A stretch of DNA of 44,725 nucleotides, taken from positions 1-44,725 of the forward strand of contig JASCIV010000114.1 in assembly GCA_030374735.1 (NCBI GenBank). The letters are read 5' to 3'. Shown here in pieces: positions 19,208 through 34,200 of this stretch. Below the pieces are notes generated by a model that saw nothing but the letters and a program-made list of their open reading frames with translations, was not told where the DNA came from and did not search any database. Every line of letters begins with the position of its first letter. Positions within the stretch are counted from its first letter, which is position 1. This DNA comes from Gracilaria caudata (taxonomy: Eukaryota > Rhodophyta > Florideophyceae > Gracilariales > Gracilariaceae). Both the position numbers and the translations under genes were made by a program.

Positions 19208-22200
19208 ATTCCCCTCTAAGACAAGAGATTGGCAGCTTCAGGGCTGTGGAACAGTGATGTACGTAGGAGTCGTACTCGCTGAATAGCATGTGTACCTAAG
19301 AAGTGAAATTGGGTTGGGACCATGTAATACAATTTGAATCTTTGACGACCGTGTATGTCTTGATGAAAGCAGCCAAGGGACGTCGCGTAGAAGCATTTGA
19401 ACTTTTCTTTCGCGATCGCTAATTTCAAATACGAAAATCGTTAACAGTGTTGTACATGAGGGGAACATGAACTTGGTTCCGACACAGCGACTAAGCCATT
19501 TCACCTTAGCAGCTTGGAACGGAAGAGATCGATCAGCTGATTGAGAAGGGCGTAATGCACTTTAGGGAGTGAATGAACTTCTGTGGCTGTAAATGCGTAA
19601 ATACATTTCCCAGCTGACGACCGATAAGAGAATAAAATCTATGATACTGAGCTACAATGAAGAACGGAGGATTTCTTTTGAGGCTCGAGGTGTGCTCCTC
19701 TCTCTGCCCTCCGTGCATATGGATATGTCGACCTTCAACGAAAAGGCTATTTCAACATTCTCGTCTCCTAAATAGTTAACTATCACAGCTCGTCACGAAG
19801 ACTGTAATCGAAATTCTAATCTTGTCTCCCATGAATTCAATACAGGAGTCTGGTAGGCCCAGCTTAGTCTAAGAGCTATTCTGTTTGTGAGTTGTTGGGA
19901 ATCCTCTTATGTTGCTGAGTTGAAGGATATCGAATTATCTCTACCAGAGCGTCAACAAGGATGCTCAGATTTTCTTTCTCGAAAAATGTATGTGATTCAC
20001 ATCGATGTTGGCATTGGCGCCCGGAGTTCCTTCTAGGGTTGCTAACTAATCGACGTTGGGTTGTAATGGTACAGAACCGTTATGCTTTGTGATAGAGCTA
20101 TCTTCTTAGCCATAGGGCAAAAAAAGTCTCCAAAAACAGTCGTTCTGTACTCGTATGTATGAAGTCAGTTACGAGGCGTGTAGAGAACTTCAAATAGGTG
20201 AAATGTACATCCTGTGTCACAAAAGAACATAGCTTCGATAGCTCAACAGTTTTTACAAGGGGCGAGGTGAAACTCCTTTACATTCGCAAGCGCTTTACAT
20301 GTTACCAAGTAAGTAATTACATTAAGGCTTGTACCTTCGTAGATTCTTCACAAGCTTTGGAAGAATGGCAGGGAATCAGGTTCATCTACTGCAAGGTGAA
20401 GACGCGAGGACCAATGTCATGGATATTGGTGATTGTGTTAGAAGAGCCAAGATGTGCGCTGCGGAAGCAGACATGGTTTACACACATCCCGGTGGTACAC
20501 CTATCGCACCTTCGGCATGGTTGACCAGGCAAGCGTAGACGAACGCATTCTCCGTCAAGGCAGGTGTAACCAGAAGGGCACATGTCAACGGAAGAGCACC
20601 TTCGACAAGTGAGTGAATTACCACAGAAGGCATCCGGCAACGCGCAAACGGTACCCAGTTCAATGGTGAATAAGTGTGCCACGAGGGTCTGATTCTTCTT
20701 CACTCGGCCATTCTTGAGCAATTTAAGAGATAGCTCTTTTCCCTTAATACTTAGAGAGCCTCTCAGATTATGGCAAATATCGCAGCTGCCAATCTTCAAT
20801 CCACGTCCGGTAAATGGTTGGAATGGGGGTTTCTTAATGGTGGTGTGGGCTTGCAATCCTAGCTTGGCTCCGACATTGCCTTCAAGACCCCTGCTACCAA
20901 ATTTGAGCATGACAGCAAGCGCCGGGCGCACGCCCACAAAACCCCTGATACCATTTTCGCCTTCGCGGTTTAAGAAATTGAGGCTTGCTCTTCCGGTACT
21001 GCCCGAGTTCGCAGGAAGGAGATTCTTGGCTTTGTAACGCAGCGGAATAAGCTGCGCGGTCACACGTTGCTTGAGATGATAAGCCGAACTGAATTCAGCC
21101 TCCAGTCCTGCATCCAGCTGAGCGTCAAGAACCCAATCTACTTTGGCAAACGCGCCCAGACGAACACGCCCAACGAGCCAGATCTTCTTGGAAAAGCCTA
21201 TCTTAGGGATGGGCCTGCTGAACACTGAACCGCTTCGCTCTCCGCTAATGCCGAGATCGGCGACGAAGTGCGCGTCAAGATGTGCTTTAAAGCTCTGCGT
21301 CCAGCGGAATTCTGTCTTGTAGAAGCGCCTCAGCGAGATTTTGTATAAGCTGGCGGATATGGAAGCGTCGAGTTCTAATTGAGCACCGGGCGCGACTTGC
21401 ACGTTCATGGTGTGTGAAATAGTGGGACGCGAGATGAAAGGCAAGGTTTGATTGACAGCAGAATTGCGCACGGAGAACAGAAGGGAGTCAGTGGCGGCGA
21501 ATAACGGGCCGTCATCTAACACGACGGACTTGGGCAACGTGACCAAAGACGGTAGCTCATCGCTGATCTGTACATCGACTCGGGGGACAACTTGGGAACC
21601 AGGTACAATGCTCATTTGTAAAGTGACGCTCTGGTGGGCAGACGAAACGCCGTCGATGGTATAGAACAGGACATCATCAGAATCATCGACGCCTTCAACG
21701 GGCTGCACTTGGCCACAGTTTGTCTCCCAATCTTCGACGTTGATTGCAAATGCGGTACCCGGCTGGAAGTCAGAGACGTCAAGGACGGCGCCGTTGAGCG
21801 TGATGGAGGCTTTCTTCTGCGGTGCGGAACGGGAACAAGACTCGATGCTCACAGAGTTTTCCTGAAGCTCGTCGAAGATTACGACGTCTCTGGTAAGCTC
21901 CGCAGAAAACTCCAGCATGCGGACGCCCTGATTGGGTGGCGGCGGTGGTGCGGCGACAAACGGGGTAGCTAGAAAGGCGGTAGCGTCGAGGTTATCGGGA
22001 AGGGTGATGAGAGTGCGACCACGCAGGATTGTGGGAGAGGCACCGGAAGAGACGGCGTGGTGCAAATTTGTAAACGCCCGGGCTTGCCCTGCGAGAAGCG
22101 CAAATAATGGAAGCAAATGGAGCACATTCATGATTGGGATTGGGTTTGGCTGAGTTTAGATGGTTGTAATTGTGTCGATGGGGGTGGGCGAGGCGGGCAT

Positions 22201-25200
22201 TGCGGACGATGAGACGGCTGTCTTATATAGGGGCGGGAAGATGAACGCGCCATGCTGCGGGAAACATCGCATTGGAGAGGAAGTAGATTGGCAGCGGAAA
22301 TGGAATGACGAAGAGCGAGAGTGTCCGAAAGGTGGTGAGCGCTACGGACGAGCAGTGCTTCCCCTCCGGCTCGTGAGAAGATAGGGTGAGGCTTGTACTG
22401 GTGGCGGGGCGCTGGTGTGCGGCGGCGTGAAGGCAACAGCTTTGATCAAAAGGCAGAGCGAGTGTCGAGAGGGAGATGGCCGACACGCGCGCAACGAGGC
22501 GTGGGCGATCTATTTGCGATAGGAGGTTGTGCATTGCTGCGCGTGACGTGTGAGGTTGGCGGGCACGCTGCCGTCGTATGGCACGTATCAGAGTGCACGC
22601 GCCACGTGGCGAACGTGGTCCACAGATACAGAATGCCCACGCTGCACAACTGGCGCGATGCGCGGGTTGCTATCTTGCGCTTCAACTCGATGCGAGTTGC
22701 GTTTCGCCGCGCTCTCTCAGTAGTAGCTTCGGGGTTCTTGAAGATGCGGGACGGCGGTGGCGCTGCGTCGCTATCGCCACCGCCGAACCTCATCGCCTCG
22801 GCGATCTGCCTCCGCCGCCGTGGCTGCCGCGCGCGAGATGAGCCCCGCGCCCGCCGGCGCCGCCGGCGAGCCGACGGCGCTGCCGTTGCGCTGCGGCGTG
22901 TGTTGCGCGCCGCTGACGGACGCGCACACTTTGTTCACCAGTTGCGGGCACATATTCTGTCTGTCCTCATCATGCACCACGCTAAAACGCGACGAGCGCG
23001 GCGTATGCGAACAATGCGGCCACACGTGCGACGCAGTGGTACCATCAACACGAGCCGAACGCTACGAACCTCGCGTGGGCGCCATGCTATTCGACGACGT
23101 GGCCGACCGAATTCTACAAGTGCTGGAACTACAGCGCTTCCGTGCACGTCATAACGATATCCTGCTGCGCAATGTGGACGCGCTGCGAGAGCGACTGCGC
23201 ACGGCGAAGCGTCGGTTGGCAGCGCGCGACGAGGAGAATGGACGATTGCGCGAGCAGTTGGCAACGTTGACGGCGCGCAATCGTGCGCTGCAGGCGAGAA
23301 TGACAGAAGATCGCCGTGAAGCTCTGCTGCAGCGCGAGTCGTTACCGCAGCGAGAGAGGCGGCTGTCGCGCGCGCCGACGGTGGAGGCGGAAGGGCTGTT
23401 GTCGACTCCGGCGGCGCGCGCGGAACCGGCTGCGCGGCAGCAGTACCGCAATAAACTGTCGGCGCCGGCGCAGCAGCAGTGGCGAAGTAGATTGTCGGCG
23501 CCCACGCTGGCGCAGCCGCGCCGATCGCTGGCGCGCTGGCCGGACGCCGCGCGCGTCGAGAAGAGGCGACGTACCACCACCGCCACTCGTCGTGAGCGTC
23601 GTGCCTCCTACGGCAGCGAGAGAGTCCCGCGTCGAATGGGCGCGCGCTAGCTCTGTACGCGTGGAAACGATGTATGCGTGGCAGCTCTGTACTGGTGGCA
23701 AGGATGTAATATGTGGTAAAGTTGTACGAATCGACATGCGGGTAGCAATGGGGTTTGGAGGCAGCTGGACCGCGCGCTCGGGCGGCGCGCCTACCCGCGC
23801 CTCGAAATCACGCTCAGCTGAGCTCGTCTTTCTTTCCCCATCCATCCCACTTCCAGGCTATCGCTTGCGCTGTGCTTCTGGAATATCTGGTGCTAAGCAG
23901 CACCAGGAGACAGCACGGAGAAGCTCCGTGCTGTCGTGCCGGTGCCAGCAAGGCAAGAAAGCCTTTCGCCCCAGAGCTTGACCGATTAAAATAATAGGGA
24001 ATAAAACTTGAAACTCCTTTTTGAAAAGCATGAAAATGCTTCATCAGTTAAATTAATTGTGCGCTTTTTGTTCGATGGGCGCCACTCGCCGTGGAGGATG
24101 CGGTAAAAAGCGTATCAGAGATATTTTACGTTTATGCATCTGTCAAAAGTTCAAGAACTGCGAACAAATGTATGAACATATCATGTTTTTGATTTTTCAA
24201 AATTAAACATATGGAAAAAGTGGTCACATGACATATTGTCCCTGAAAACAATCCAAAAAAAAAGTTTCTGAAGCGTTTAATTCCAAAGCAATTTAGCTAG
24301 TTCTAAGAGTGTTTAAAACAAATAGTAGAAGTCACCAGACCACCACTTTCTTTATAAAGAAAAGGAATATGGTTCAAGAAAAAAAAACTTCTGTTTTGAC
24401 CTTCACTGGTGGCTTTTGCAGTGCTGCAAAAATGTTTGTAAAGCCTTTTTTTCGGTACGTTTTCAGGGACAGTTCGGAAACTTTTTCTAGATGTTCACAA
24501 AACTTCTCCCAAAAAAATCAAAACATTCTATTGACAAACATTTCTTTCCAATTCTGATACGCATCTTACTGCATCTTCCAGATCTGTGGATGGTGGTACG
24601 ACGGTAGATATGTATGAGGGTGATCGAACGATTTGCGTACTGCTACGCACCCCACCGCCTAGAGGTGATGGTGCGATGTCGCACATGTTTGCGGGCAATG
24701 TGCTTTTTTTTTTCGCCCATTGCCCGCGTTGGCGCGCCGTTTGCCGAAATCAGTCCCGTCATGTGCGCCTATAAAACTACATCGCCTGCGCTCGCTTGCA
24801 ACGCCGACTGCTACCACAAGGCAGTCACAATGGTGAGAAAGGTGTACAAATTGGACCCCATTCTTAACTCCGACAGAACCACGCCAGATCGTGAACATAC
24901 ATCTACACCCCGGTATAGTCTCCATACCACGGGTGCTATGGATAACCCGCCGCGAAGAGTATCTGCCACCAACGCTTTGGCCTTACTGCCTCGCCAAGCT
25001 CCACACCTCGAGCTTTTCGAGGAATTGAACCGGTACCGCATGGAACATGGCCGCCCCCAGCTGGAGCGCCACCGTGCGTTGGAGGAGGAGGCGCAGTGGT
25101 ACAACACTAGGTTTGTTGATGGCATTGGCCATGTCACCTTGCGCTGTCGTGACTGCCCGCGGTATGAAAAGGTTGTGAATGAGTTTGTGGTGGAACGCGA

Positions 25201-28200
25201 TGACGATGTCGTTGATGCACGTGATGACGAAGACGATCACACCGTGTTGGGCATGTTGGGAATGTGCGCCGTGTTCAAGCGCTTCTTGCGCAAGATCCGC
25301 TACCAGGAACGGCTTCTTCGTGAGCGGCGTTTCGTGTCTGGCGGCGCGCACGTCCTGGTGTCGCAGCAGCACGTGTGCATTTGCGTGTTACTCGCGGTCG
25401 CAAGGTGAGAAGCCGCATGCGCCCGGGTCTGCAGACCTTGCGTGGTAACATTGCGTGCACACGATGAAGGTACAAGGGTAGCGTTGTTAACCAATAAAAA
25501 TTCAGTCCCCAGTGGGGCTTGAACCCACGGCCTCAAGATTAACAGTCTTGCGCTCTAACCAGCTGAGCTATGGAGACACGTCTCCCATGTGTATGGTAAG
25601 CAATTGCAGCGCATTTATTCAGTTGTTGGTTTCAATTATTTCACTCATGAACATCAGTTGTCGTTTCCATCATCACCACCCTCACACATCTTCTACGCCT
25701 TCTTTTTAATGCGGTCATCATCCCCGTAGTCATCGCCGTAATCATCACCGTAGTCATCTCGAACACTCACTTTAGTGATACGATCATCGTCTCCATAGTC
25801 GTCCCCATCATCATCCTCATCGCGAACACTCACTTTGTTGATACGATCATCGTCTCCATAGTCGTCCCCACCATCATCCTCATCTCGAACACTCACTTTG
25901 TTGATACGATCATCGTCTCCATAGTCGTCCTCTCCGTCATCCTCATCTCTAACACTCACTTTGGAGATGCGGTCATCATCCCCATAGTCGTCCCAACCGT
26001 CATCCTCATCTCGAACACTCACTTTAGAGATGCGGTCATCATCCTCGTAGTCGTCCCCACCATCATCTTCATCTCGAACACTCACTTTGTTGATACGATC
26101 ATCGTCTCCGAAGTCGTCCTCACCGTCATCCTCATCCCGAATACTCACTTTAAGTCTCCTCCTCCTCTCCGATTCCATCTTACGCAAATCCAAAGTTGAG
26201 CCATGCATGCCCTTCAGCCCATATTCTTGTTCACCATGTGAAGTCTTGTCCGCGTCTATGTGCGCAACTCCGACATACGCTCTGGAATTTTTCAAGTCCG
26301 GCACAACAGAGGCATGGGCAAGCAATATGAAAGCAAGACACAATGAAAAAAGTGAAAGAGGAGTAGTCATCATAGATTGTAATAAGGTGGAAAACAAGAT
26401 GGGTTTGTAGAAAGAAGTTCGATGCTTGTGTCTTGAGGTTGTCCCGCGACTGTTCTTGACGTTCACAACTACAGCGTCTTTTATACAACTTCGATGTCGA
26501 AAACCACGTCATTTCATACCCAAAAGTAGATGTGTTCGAAGCCCCGTCTTGAGAAGATTTTTGACAACGAGTTCACTTTGGAAACGAGTGACGTGGAAGA
26601 ACATACTCCCCTAACTGAGCAAATGTCCACCAGCCTTGTCATCATCTCAGAATAGAATTATGTTCCCACATCACACACACAGCCGACAAACATTCGAAGG
26701 CCACTTCTGAGCCGTTGGACTCGGCAGAGAACTGAACCAAATTTGTATTCCCGGCATAATCCACCTTCAGGTCTAATTCCAGACAAGGCAATCAAAGCAT
26801 GGCTGGACAACATTGCTGTACAGATGTAGCGAAAAGTAGTTTGTCGGTTAATTTTTGGCATGAGAATAGTATGAACGTCGTTGCTGGTCACCCACCGTGC
26901 AAGTGCAGCGGTCCGCTTGAGGTCCGGCGGGTCGTTACCAGCGAAGCGCTGTGTTTGGAACGCGTTTCACTCCCTGTCTACTCTTGAGTATCTTCCACCA
27001 TCCTTAGTGCTTACCTTTGCTACTCTAGTTGAGGTTTGGCACCTACTTGAGCTACATCTCATACCGAGAAATGGGGGATCCTCCGAGGTGGACCAGGTCA
27101 ACACAGCTTTGGAATAACATAGCTTCGAATCTTCGTTTCTATGGAGTCTCAATCACCGTTGACTCAAAAATTTTATTTCTTTACTTTAGCAGATATTCCT
27201 TATTTCTTCACCTTCCACTGAAGTACTTCGTGTAGCTTTAATCCTTGACTTCAAAGTCTGGAAAGGAACAAGATCTCAAGCGTATCTGAGTGATTAGGAG
27301 CTTTTTCTGATTGTTACACTTGAGGGGATAGGGCATCATACTAGTACGGTTTTGAAGAGGTCATTTGGATGAGTAATCGTCTGGGAAAGTCTCACACTGA
27401 TTTCTTAGCCTTTCACGACAAGATAAACAAGAGCAGAATGAGAGTGATTCTCACGGGATCGAAGGATGAACATGACTTGAGGATGATGTTGAAAAACCTG
27501 TGACCTCCCCAACAAACGGGATATGTTCTCCTTCTTCCCAGAGCTCCACTTTCTGGATTACGTGCTCCCCAAGATCACATCCTTTTGGTTCTACACCCAT
27601 CTAGGAGTCATTGAGACTAAGAACAAAGAAAAGTTTGAGTTCCATGCTGTCCCTTTCAAGCAAAATCCCTACCGAAATAAGCAAAATAGGCTATACAGGC
27701 TTGCAAAGTCTTTGGACCGTCGGGGAGTGGAGAGAATAAAGAAACCACGCCATACTCTTAAAGATGACAGCAAGTACCATAATATCTTTCCTCTCCAACC
27801 CCTCCCCTCCTGTCATCCCCGTAAAGTTGTTGATGCACATATTTGACATAACAAAATGTCAAGACGGTCGTGTCGGAAACAACTTTCGAGACATGACTAT
27901 CGGCACTTGTTCCCCGAACCAGTAAACATCAACTGATGAATGGCATGCCAGCAAGAGCCCGCACCAAAGAAGAAAGAACATGTCCATTTCCGGCTTACAA
28001 CGAATTAGAGAATTGTTGATGAATCTACTTAAGGGCAGGAATGCTGACGTGCAATGAGAAAGCAAATAACTCTCATTTCGCCTCACAGATCCTCCAGAAT
28101 CGTTGCGACTACTGTTCGATTGCTATTTTTAAATTGAAGGGCAACTCTTTTTCGTTTATTCAGAGGTCACAGCATTGTACGTATGCCAGCAATTTTTGTC

Positions 28201-31200
28201 TTTCATCTTGATCCAGCTGTATATTTAGCTCTGTCGTCAGAGTTGGTCCACTTGGCGTTACGGGCGCCATCATCCAGAAACTGGCAGGAACTTTCATAGA
28301 CAGTGAGATACTAACGAGAGAAGGGGAGCTTTAGAAGACGTACACTTTCTAAGAATGACGTATAACAATAAAATTATAATAGGAACACGTTACGTCAGTA
28401 CCCGACAGATTGCTTTGTATCCGTTTGTAGAGATATGATTCTAACCTCGGAGGGACTATATTAACCCAGTCGAATTTTGTTTCCGTTCAAAACAAAGGTG
28501 TTACATTATTATCATTATTAAATTATTACAAAGATACACAAAATGTCTTCATATCTTCAAAAGGAATGCAAATATTAAGCCTTTCATTATGGAATTGTAC
28601 TTGGTTTCCAGGGCGAAAACGCCAATTCTCTAGGTTGTGCTCCCTAAAATGCTCACCTTATACTCTCTTTAAAACGTATTTCGTAAATGAATTTATTAGC
28701 ATTTCTTCATAAAATGGGATCGTTTTAATTATACAAATGCCGAAATCAGAAAATTTTGAACATCGCATATCCTCTTAAACACCGTAATTTCCCCGCTGGC
28801 ATGACGGTAATGGAGAAGATAGACAAGAACTTACAGCCACGTATCAAAAGTCAAAAAGTTTTGAAAAGCTTTGGGACATTTTGCCATGGGTCAAATTGTT
28901 TCAAGTTCATATTTGGCTAGTGCCATTCTACGCAAATCACCTGTAAAAGTACAGCTGAATTTTGTAGCTGAGGTCCAACAAAGAAGGCACGTACTGCGAG
29001 TCGCTCCCGGAAAAGCGTACATTTGCCAAAAATGTCCCTTTGTCGCTTACGCATCCAGCACCATCCAAAAACATATCGAAACTACTCATTCATGTCAATT
29101 GACACCCGAAAGGCAAAAAAAAATTAAAAGTTCAAACTGCGGCAGAAGATACATGAAACGGAGGACTTTTCGTCCCTCGAGAACCGTCAGCACATTCAAA
29201 AGGAATAGAGATTTGAAGATGAGGAAGGAAGGAAGGTTCCGTGGAAAAGTTAAGAGAAAGCCACTGAGCTCCGGGTTACTATTCTGTCGGAGTTCTATGC
29301 ATTGTTCTCCCCTGATGTACACAGTTCGTACGCAAATATGAGGAGCTGTGTACTTACACAGCCTCCTTCGAGGATCCATTTCTTCAATACATTTTGACGA
29401 GACGACTTCAGACAGGAAGAAAGTTAGCAGTTCTTACGTGGATCCCCTTGCAGCAGCTTTAGCCTCGTTTCGAAAGACAAAACCCGTTGGATGAAAGGCC
29501 GTGATGATTGAAGCACTGGCTGGGAAGTGCGGCTAATAGTACTTATATAATAGATTGTCTCTAGGAACTTGATGTCACTTCCTTGCAAGAAATCGCTTAT
29601 TAAGGTGGAGGCCATCATTACGGCACAGCACACTGGAGAAAAAAAAGTGCAGCAGCGGTTTCCTAAGTTACGTGCGGATGGCTTCTGCTTTAATGCGGAT
29701 ATCCACCTTCAGTTACTTCGCGGAAGTTAAAAAATTCTCTTCAGGAAGTTTTCTCTCATTGCAAGGGTTACCTGCATCAATAGAATTTGTGTAATCAATT
29801 CTTGGCGAGTAATCAAATGGCCTAAAACCTTTGTGGCCAGAATTAATCTTGTGGAAGTAACATTTTAGTAAATAAGCAACATTTTAGTACTCATTTATTC
29901 TATCCTTTCTAGAGGCCCTGTACGCATTCTGGAAAAAATTATTTTTTTCAGAAACTGGCAGGTAGACAGTTTCTTTTTTCTGACTTTTACTAATGCACTG
30001 CACGGTTGCAAAATGGTTCCTTCTGGAACTGCTGCCACGAAGGCTGCCTTGCAATAAATTGTTATTACAATATATTGCCATATGCAATAAATATTGTATA
30101 TTACGAGACATATAACTTTTTGTAATTTCTATTGCGATTTCAATACATATTAGACTTCGAATTGAATTTTGCTCCAATATTGCTTAGCGTTGCTTTCCAA
30201 AATTACATATAAAAATTATTTAAAGTTAATAGCTTTGTATATTTGATGCCTTTTAATGTAAAAATGTGTTAACCAAAAAACATAGTTACATATAAAAACA
30301 GCCAAACTAGATATTTATCTTGGTCTTTTACAGAGTCTACTCATAAAACGTGAAATCACAGATTCAAAAATAATTTTGTGAAAATTTTAGATACAAAGCG
30401 TCCTATCATGAACCATATCAAAAATTTTTTTTTTGTTATCATTTTTGTGAAACATGCTTGTACTCTTAGAAATAAGATACGCTATATACAGTTTTAACAG
30501 AACCTAGAACTTTTTGTAACTATTAGTTGTTCCAGTTTGATTAATTTTCGTATTTAAGCGTTCTACATTTTTGTACAGACCTTTTTGTCGTCTGCTTTTG
30601 TAAAATATTTTGTTCGTCTGACTATTTTGTATGTGGATGGCTATGGAAATTATGTTTCAAAATAAGTCGGGTATTGCTACTTTAATTGCAGATTGAGAGC
30701 ATTATTGTTGCAATTCATATCGAAGAACAAAGCTTAATAGAAAAAAATATTGCTTGTTGCATTCGCCAAATCATGATATTGCACTTTTATTTGTTGGGGC
30801 CCTGGCCGCCACCACATAAAGATTTTGTGTTCGATATTTACTTCTACCTTCCATTTCTTTCAAAACTTTAGCTTATACATAAAATTTTATTTGATACTCT
30901 CAATAACGTAAATACTTAAGTTGTTTTTGAAAGTAATCAATTTTGTAAAGCAAAACGCCCTAAGGAGGAATATTGCAAGATGCTATTTATAAGAGTTGAT
31001 CCGGATGTCCGACCGGAACAACGTTATTATGACTACTTACTAGACGTTTTCTATTCTAAGCTCTATTACTGGATGGCCACTAGTGGGTTTGTAGGGCAAA
31101 ATGCTCTTTTGAAATGTATTCGCGAATGCCATTCATATGTTTTGATCCGTTTTCGGTCAAATATCCTCGTATTTTCAGAGGCTGTTGGCTATTTGGCCCA

Positions 31201-34200
31201 TATTTGATATTTCCAAACGATAGGTAGTGCGCATTGCACACCTGTTCAATAGCCCGCATTGGAGGATGCCCCCTGGCAAGGGACGGAAAGATTGCCACGT
31301 GTAGTGTGGTGGCCGGCAGTGCCGGATGACATTGATGTTTGCTTGATATTTTTGTTGGCCGTATATATAGTCTCAAGACCCCTGCCACTGTACGGTGAAG
31401 TAAACTTCCACGGAGGCCTTTAGCTCTAACTTGTCGCCGCTTGCGAACAATCTCAGCCCCATCGAGGGGAACGCCGCCGTAATACGGACTCGTTATCCAG
31501 CCTCTTCCGCCGAGGAATCGTTGGACCGTCGTTAGCGGTTATGTTTTCTTTGTTTTTGTTGTTGTTCCCGTCATGCGGCTCTTATTGTTCTGCCCTGTTT
31601 CCCAGGTTTGGCCCTGTTGTCACGGGACATTATCCTGCTCACCCGAGTCTGTATTCCGCTAGTGCGGCTCGTTTTCTGGATCATTTGATCCGCGCCATGG
31701 CTACGGATAGCTCTCGATTGTGTGCATTGTGGTGCAAAACCCGGTGACGGGAGACACACCTAAGGTGTTCTAAGCCTTGTCCTCTGATGAGGTAGACTCA
31801 GAAGAAGAGCCCTCTGTGCCACGGAAATGCGCGGGTGTAAGGCCGCCCGTGGTTCGGGATATACCTACAAAGGTAAAGAGAACGGGCCGTAAGACGGTGA
31901 AGGAAAGGGGCCGGAGATCGGAAACGTGTGAGACACGGTGTCCCGGAAGGGAAGAAGGGAAGGAAAGGGAAGGAAAAGAAAGGGGAAAAGAGGTGAAACC
32001 CGGAGGCGGGAGGTGCGACAAGCGGCAACAGACCCGACGGAGGGTGACGATGCGCACAAAGCCCACGCGGCTATGTTGTGTGTTAGGCCCACTCGGCAAA
32101 CCTCAATACTGAGACGGAACACTACCAGTTACTGGTTTAGCAGACACCTGCAGAAATAGATAGTCCGAAGACAAGTGGCAGTAAGTAGTCAGTATACCTG
32201 ATTAATCCGCCGTGGATGATATAAACGAAGCCGTACGCGGTGACCCTCCGGATGGAGTTGTGCACATCGCGAAGGCGAATAATATCAGAGCCTGAAACCG
32301 AAGTACCGGGTTACCTTTACTTGGTGGTGGTGATGGCCACGGAGCCATCACCTATATAGAACAGTACATTGTAACACTGATACAGCGAGGTCAACCAAGG
32401 CGTGGCCATATACGTGTTGCAGCTGTGCAGGCCCGCCTTGGCGGCCACTAATTACTAATATCTATTCTAGATCTTCGTGTAAACAGGACCAACCATCACG
32501 GGCGTACACGCGGCCACTGACAACCAGTTATGACATCAACACCTGCCAACCCGTCAGGGTGTCACCATCTGCCAAGCCAGAACTCCCTTCAAAAAGGGCC
32601 AAATGTCATACATAATTTCCTGTAGGGAAAACCGCAACGCGGAAGGTATGACTACCAGAATTCGCTGAGTAGCGCAAAGTGCATTGCACTACATGCATCA
32701 TCCGACACCGTCTGCTACGTTGCTGATTCGCCCATTTCAACCTCCGTCTGCACGGCAGGTAGGGGTCACCCGGATTTGCGCTCGGCTTGTGCTTACCCTA
32801 ACGGAGGGCTCTTGCTACTGATCTACTTTCTACAAGGGCAAGGCTGAGCACCTTGGGTGTTCCTTCCTCGAGGCAGCTGTTGCTCTTGCCACGCGGGTGG
32901 ATTCGCACCACAAGTGATCTCCCGACTTAGAATCGGCTTCATCTCCGTGGTTGCCCACGTTCTTTGGGTGTCTGCGCGTTGTTTGGTGCCCAGTCGTTGG
33001 GAGTATCCGCTTTCACGGTTTGTTCTATTGCCCATTTAATTGGGAGTCGCTCTGGCTTATTACGTGGCCGACCTCATCGGTGGACAAAATCCTCCCGCCG
33101 TAAAGAGGGTCCCACGAAGGCAGCTTCTGTGCCCGGCTCGTCCGGCCAACAGGGTTCGTCCGGCCTCCCACAGTCGCTACCGCCACTTCCCAAGGACGTC
33201 TTGGACGTCCCGGGTGCGGATAAATCAAAGCCGGTTTCGCAGGGTGTCCGTTCCGATAACGGTTCCCCACCAGCTCGTGGACCCGCTAAATCTGCGGCAG
33301 CGGCAAAATCCGCTACTGCGCCTGATGCTCGGACGTCGAGGTCCGACTAGCCTACTATTTAGGAACTGCAAGCGCAAATTCGCATCCTGCAGAATTCCCA
33401 GGTCACGCTCATCCAAAACTTGACCGAACATCGGCAGAAATTGTACGCTGCCGATGATCGGAGTGTACCGCAAGATGTCCGTCTTTTACGGTCTGACGTT
33501 AACCAGGTCATGGAAGACCGAAAGGTGTCAGCTGACCTGCACGCGCAGGCTGTTGAACGCCTTAACCGCTTGGCGACCCTTCTGAAGACGGTCGAGCAAC
33601 CTCTACTGGCCGACGCTGCTGTGCCGGAGGTTCCGGTGTCCGAACGTTTTCGGCACTCGCGACGCGCTTCTCCGGCCGCCCGCTTAAAAAGAGGGTGGTC
33701 AAAGTTGAGCTCGACTCATCTTCTTCATCCTCTGATGAGGCCGAGGCCCCACTTGGGGATTTGTCATCGGAGTCATCGGACGGCGACGACGAGCCGCGTC
33801 ATCACCGCTCTTTCCGTTCTCGGGCTACTATCGCCACAAAAGGCGCTGCGCCAGGCCGTACGAAGGGACGGAGACACCCCAGGTTGAAGGAGTTGAAGCC
33901 GACCGACTTACACTATCGGAAGTTGCTATCGTACCGGTACCACCGGCTGGAAGACACTAAGCCTCATGAGCCCCCACGTGAGAAAGGAAGCGTACGACCC
34001 CATTTAGAAGAGATGGAACTGATGCTCAAGCCCCACAAGTTCTCGAGAGAAGACCCAATCATGGTCTTGGACTTTCTAAGCCGCTTCGTAGCGGAAGCAA
34101 ATACTCATCGAATGGGCGAAGATCAAAGGTATATCGCACTGTCGTATTTCCTGACGGGTATAGCCCAGGACCAGTTCAATTCGATCCGCGGTTCGACTCG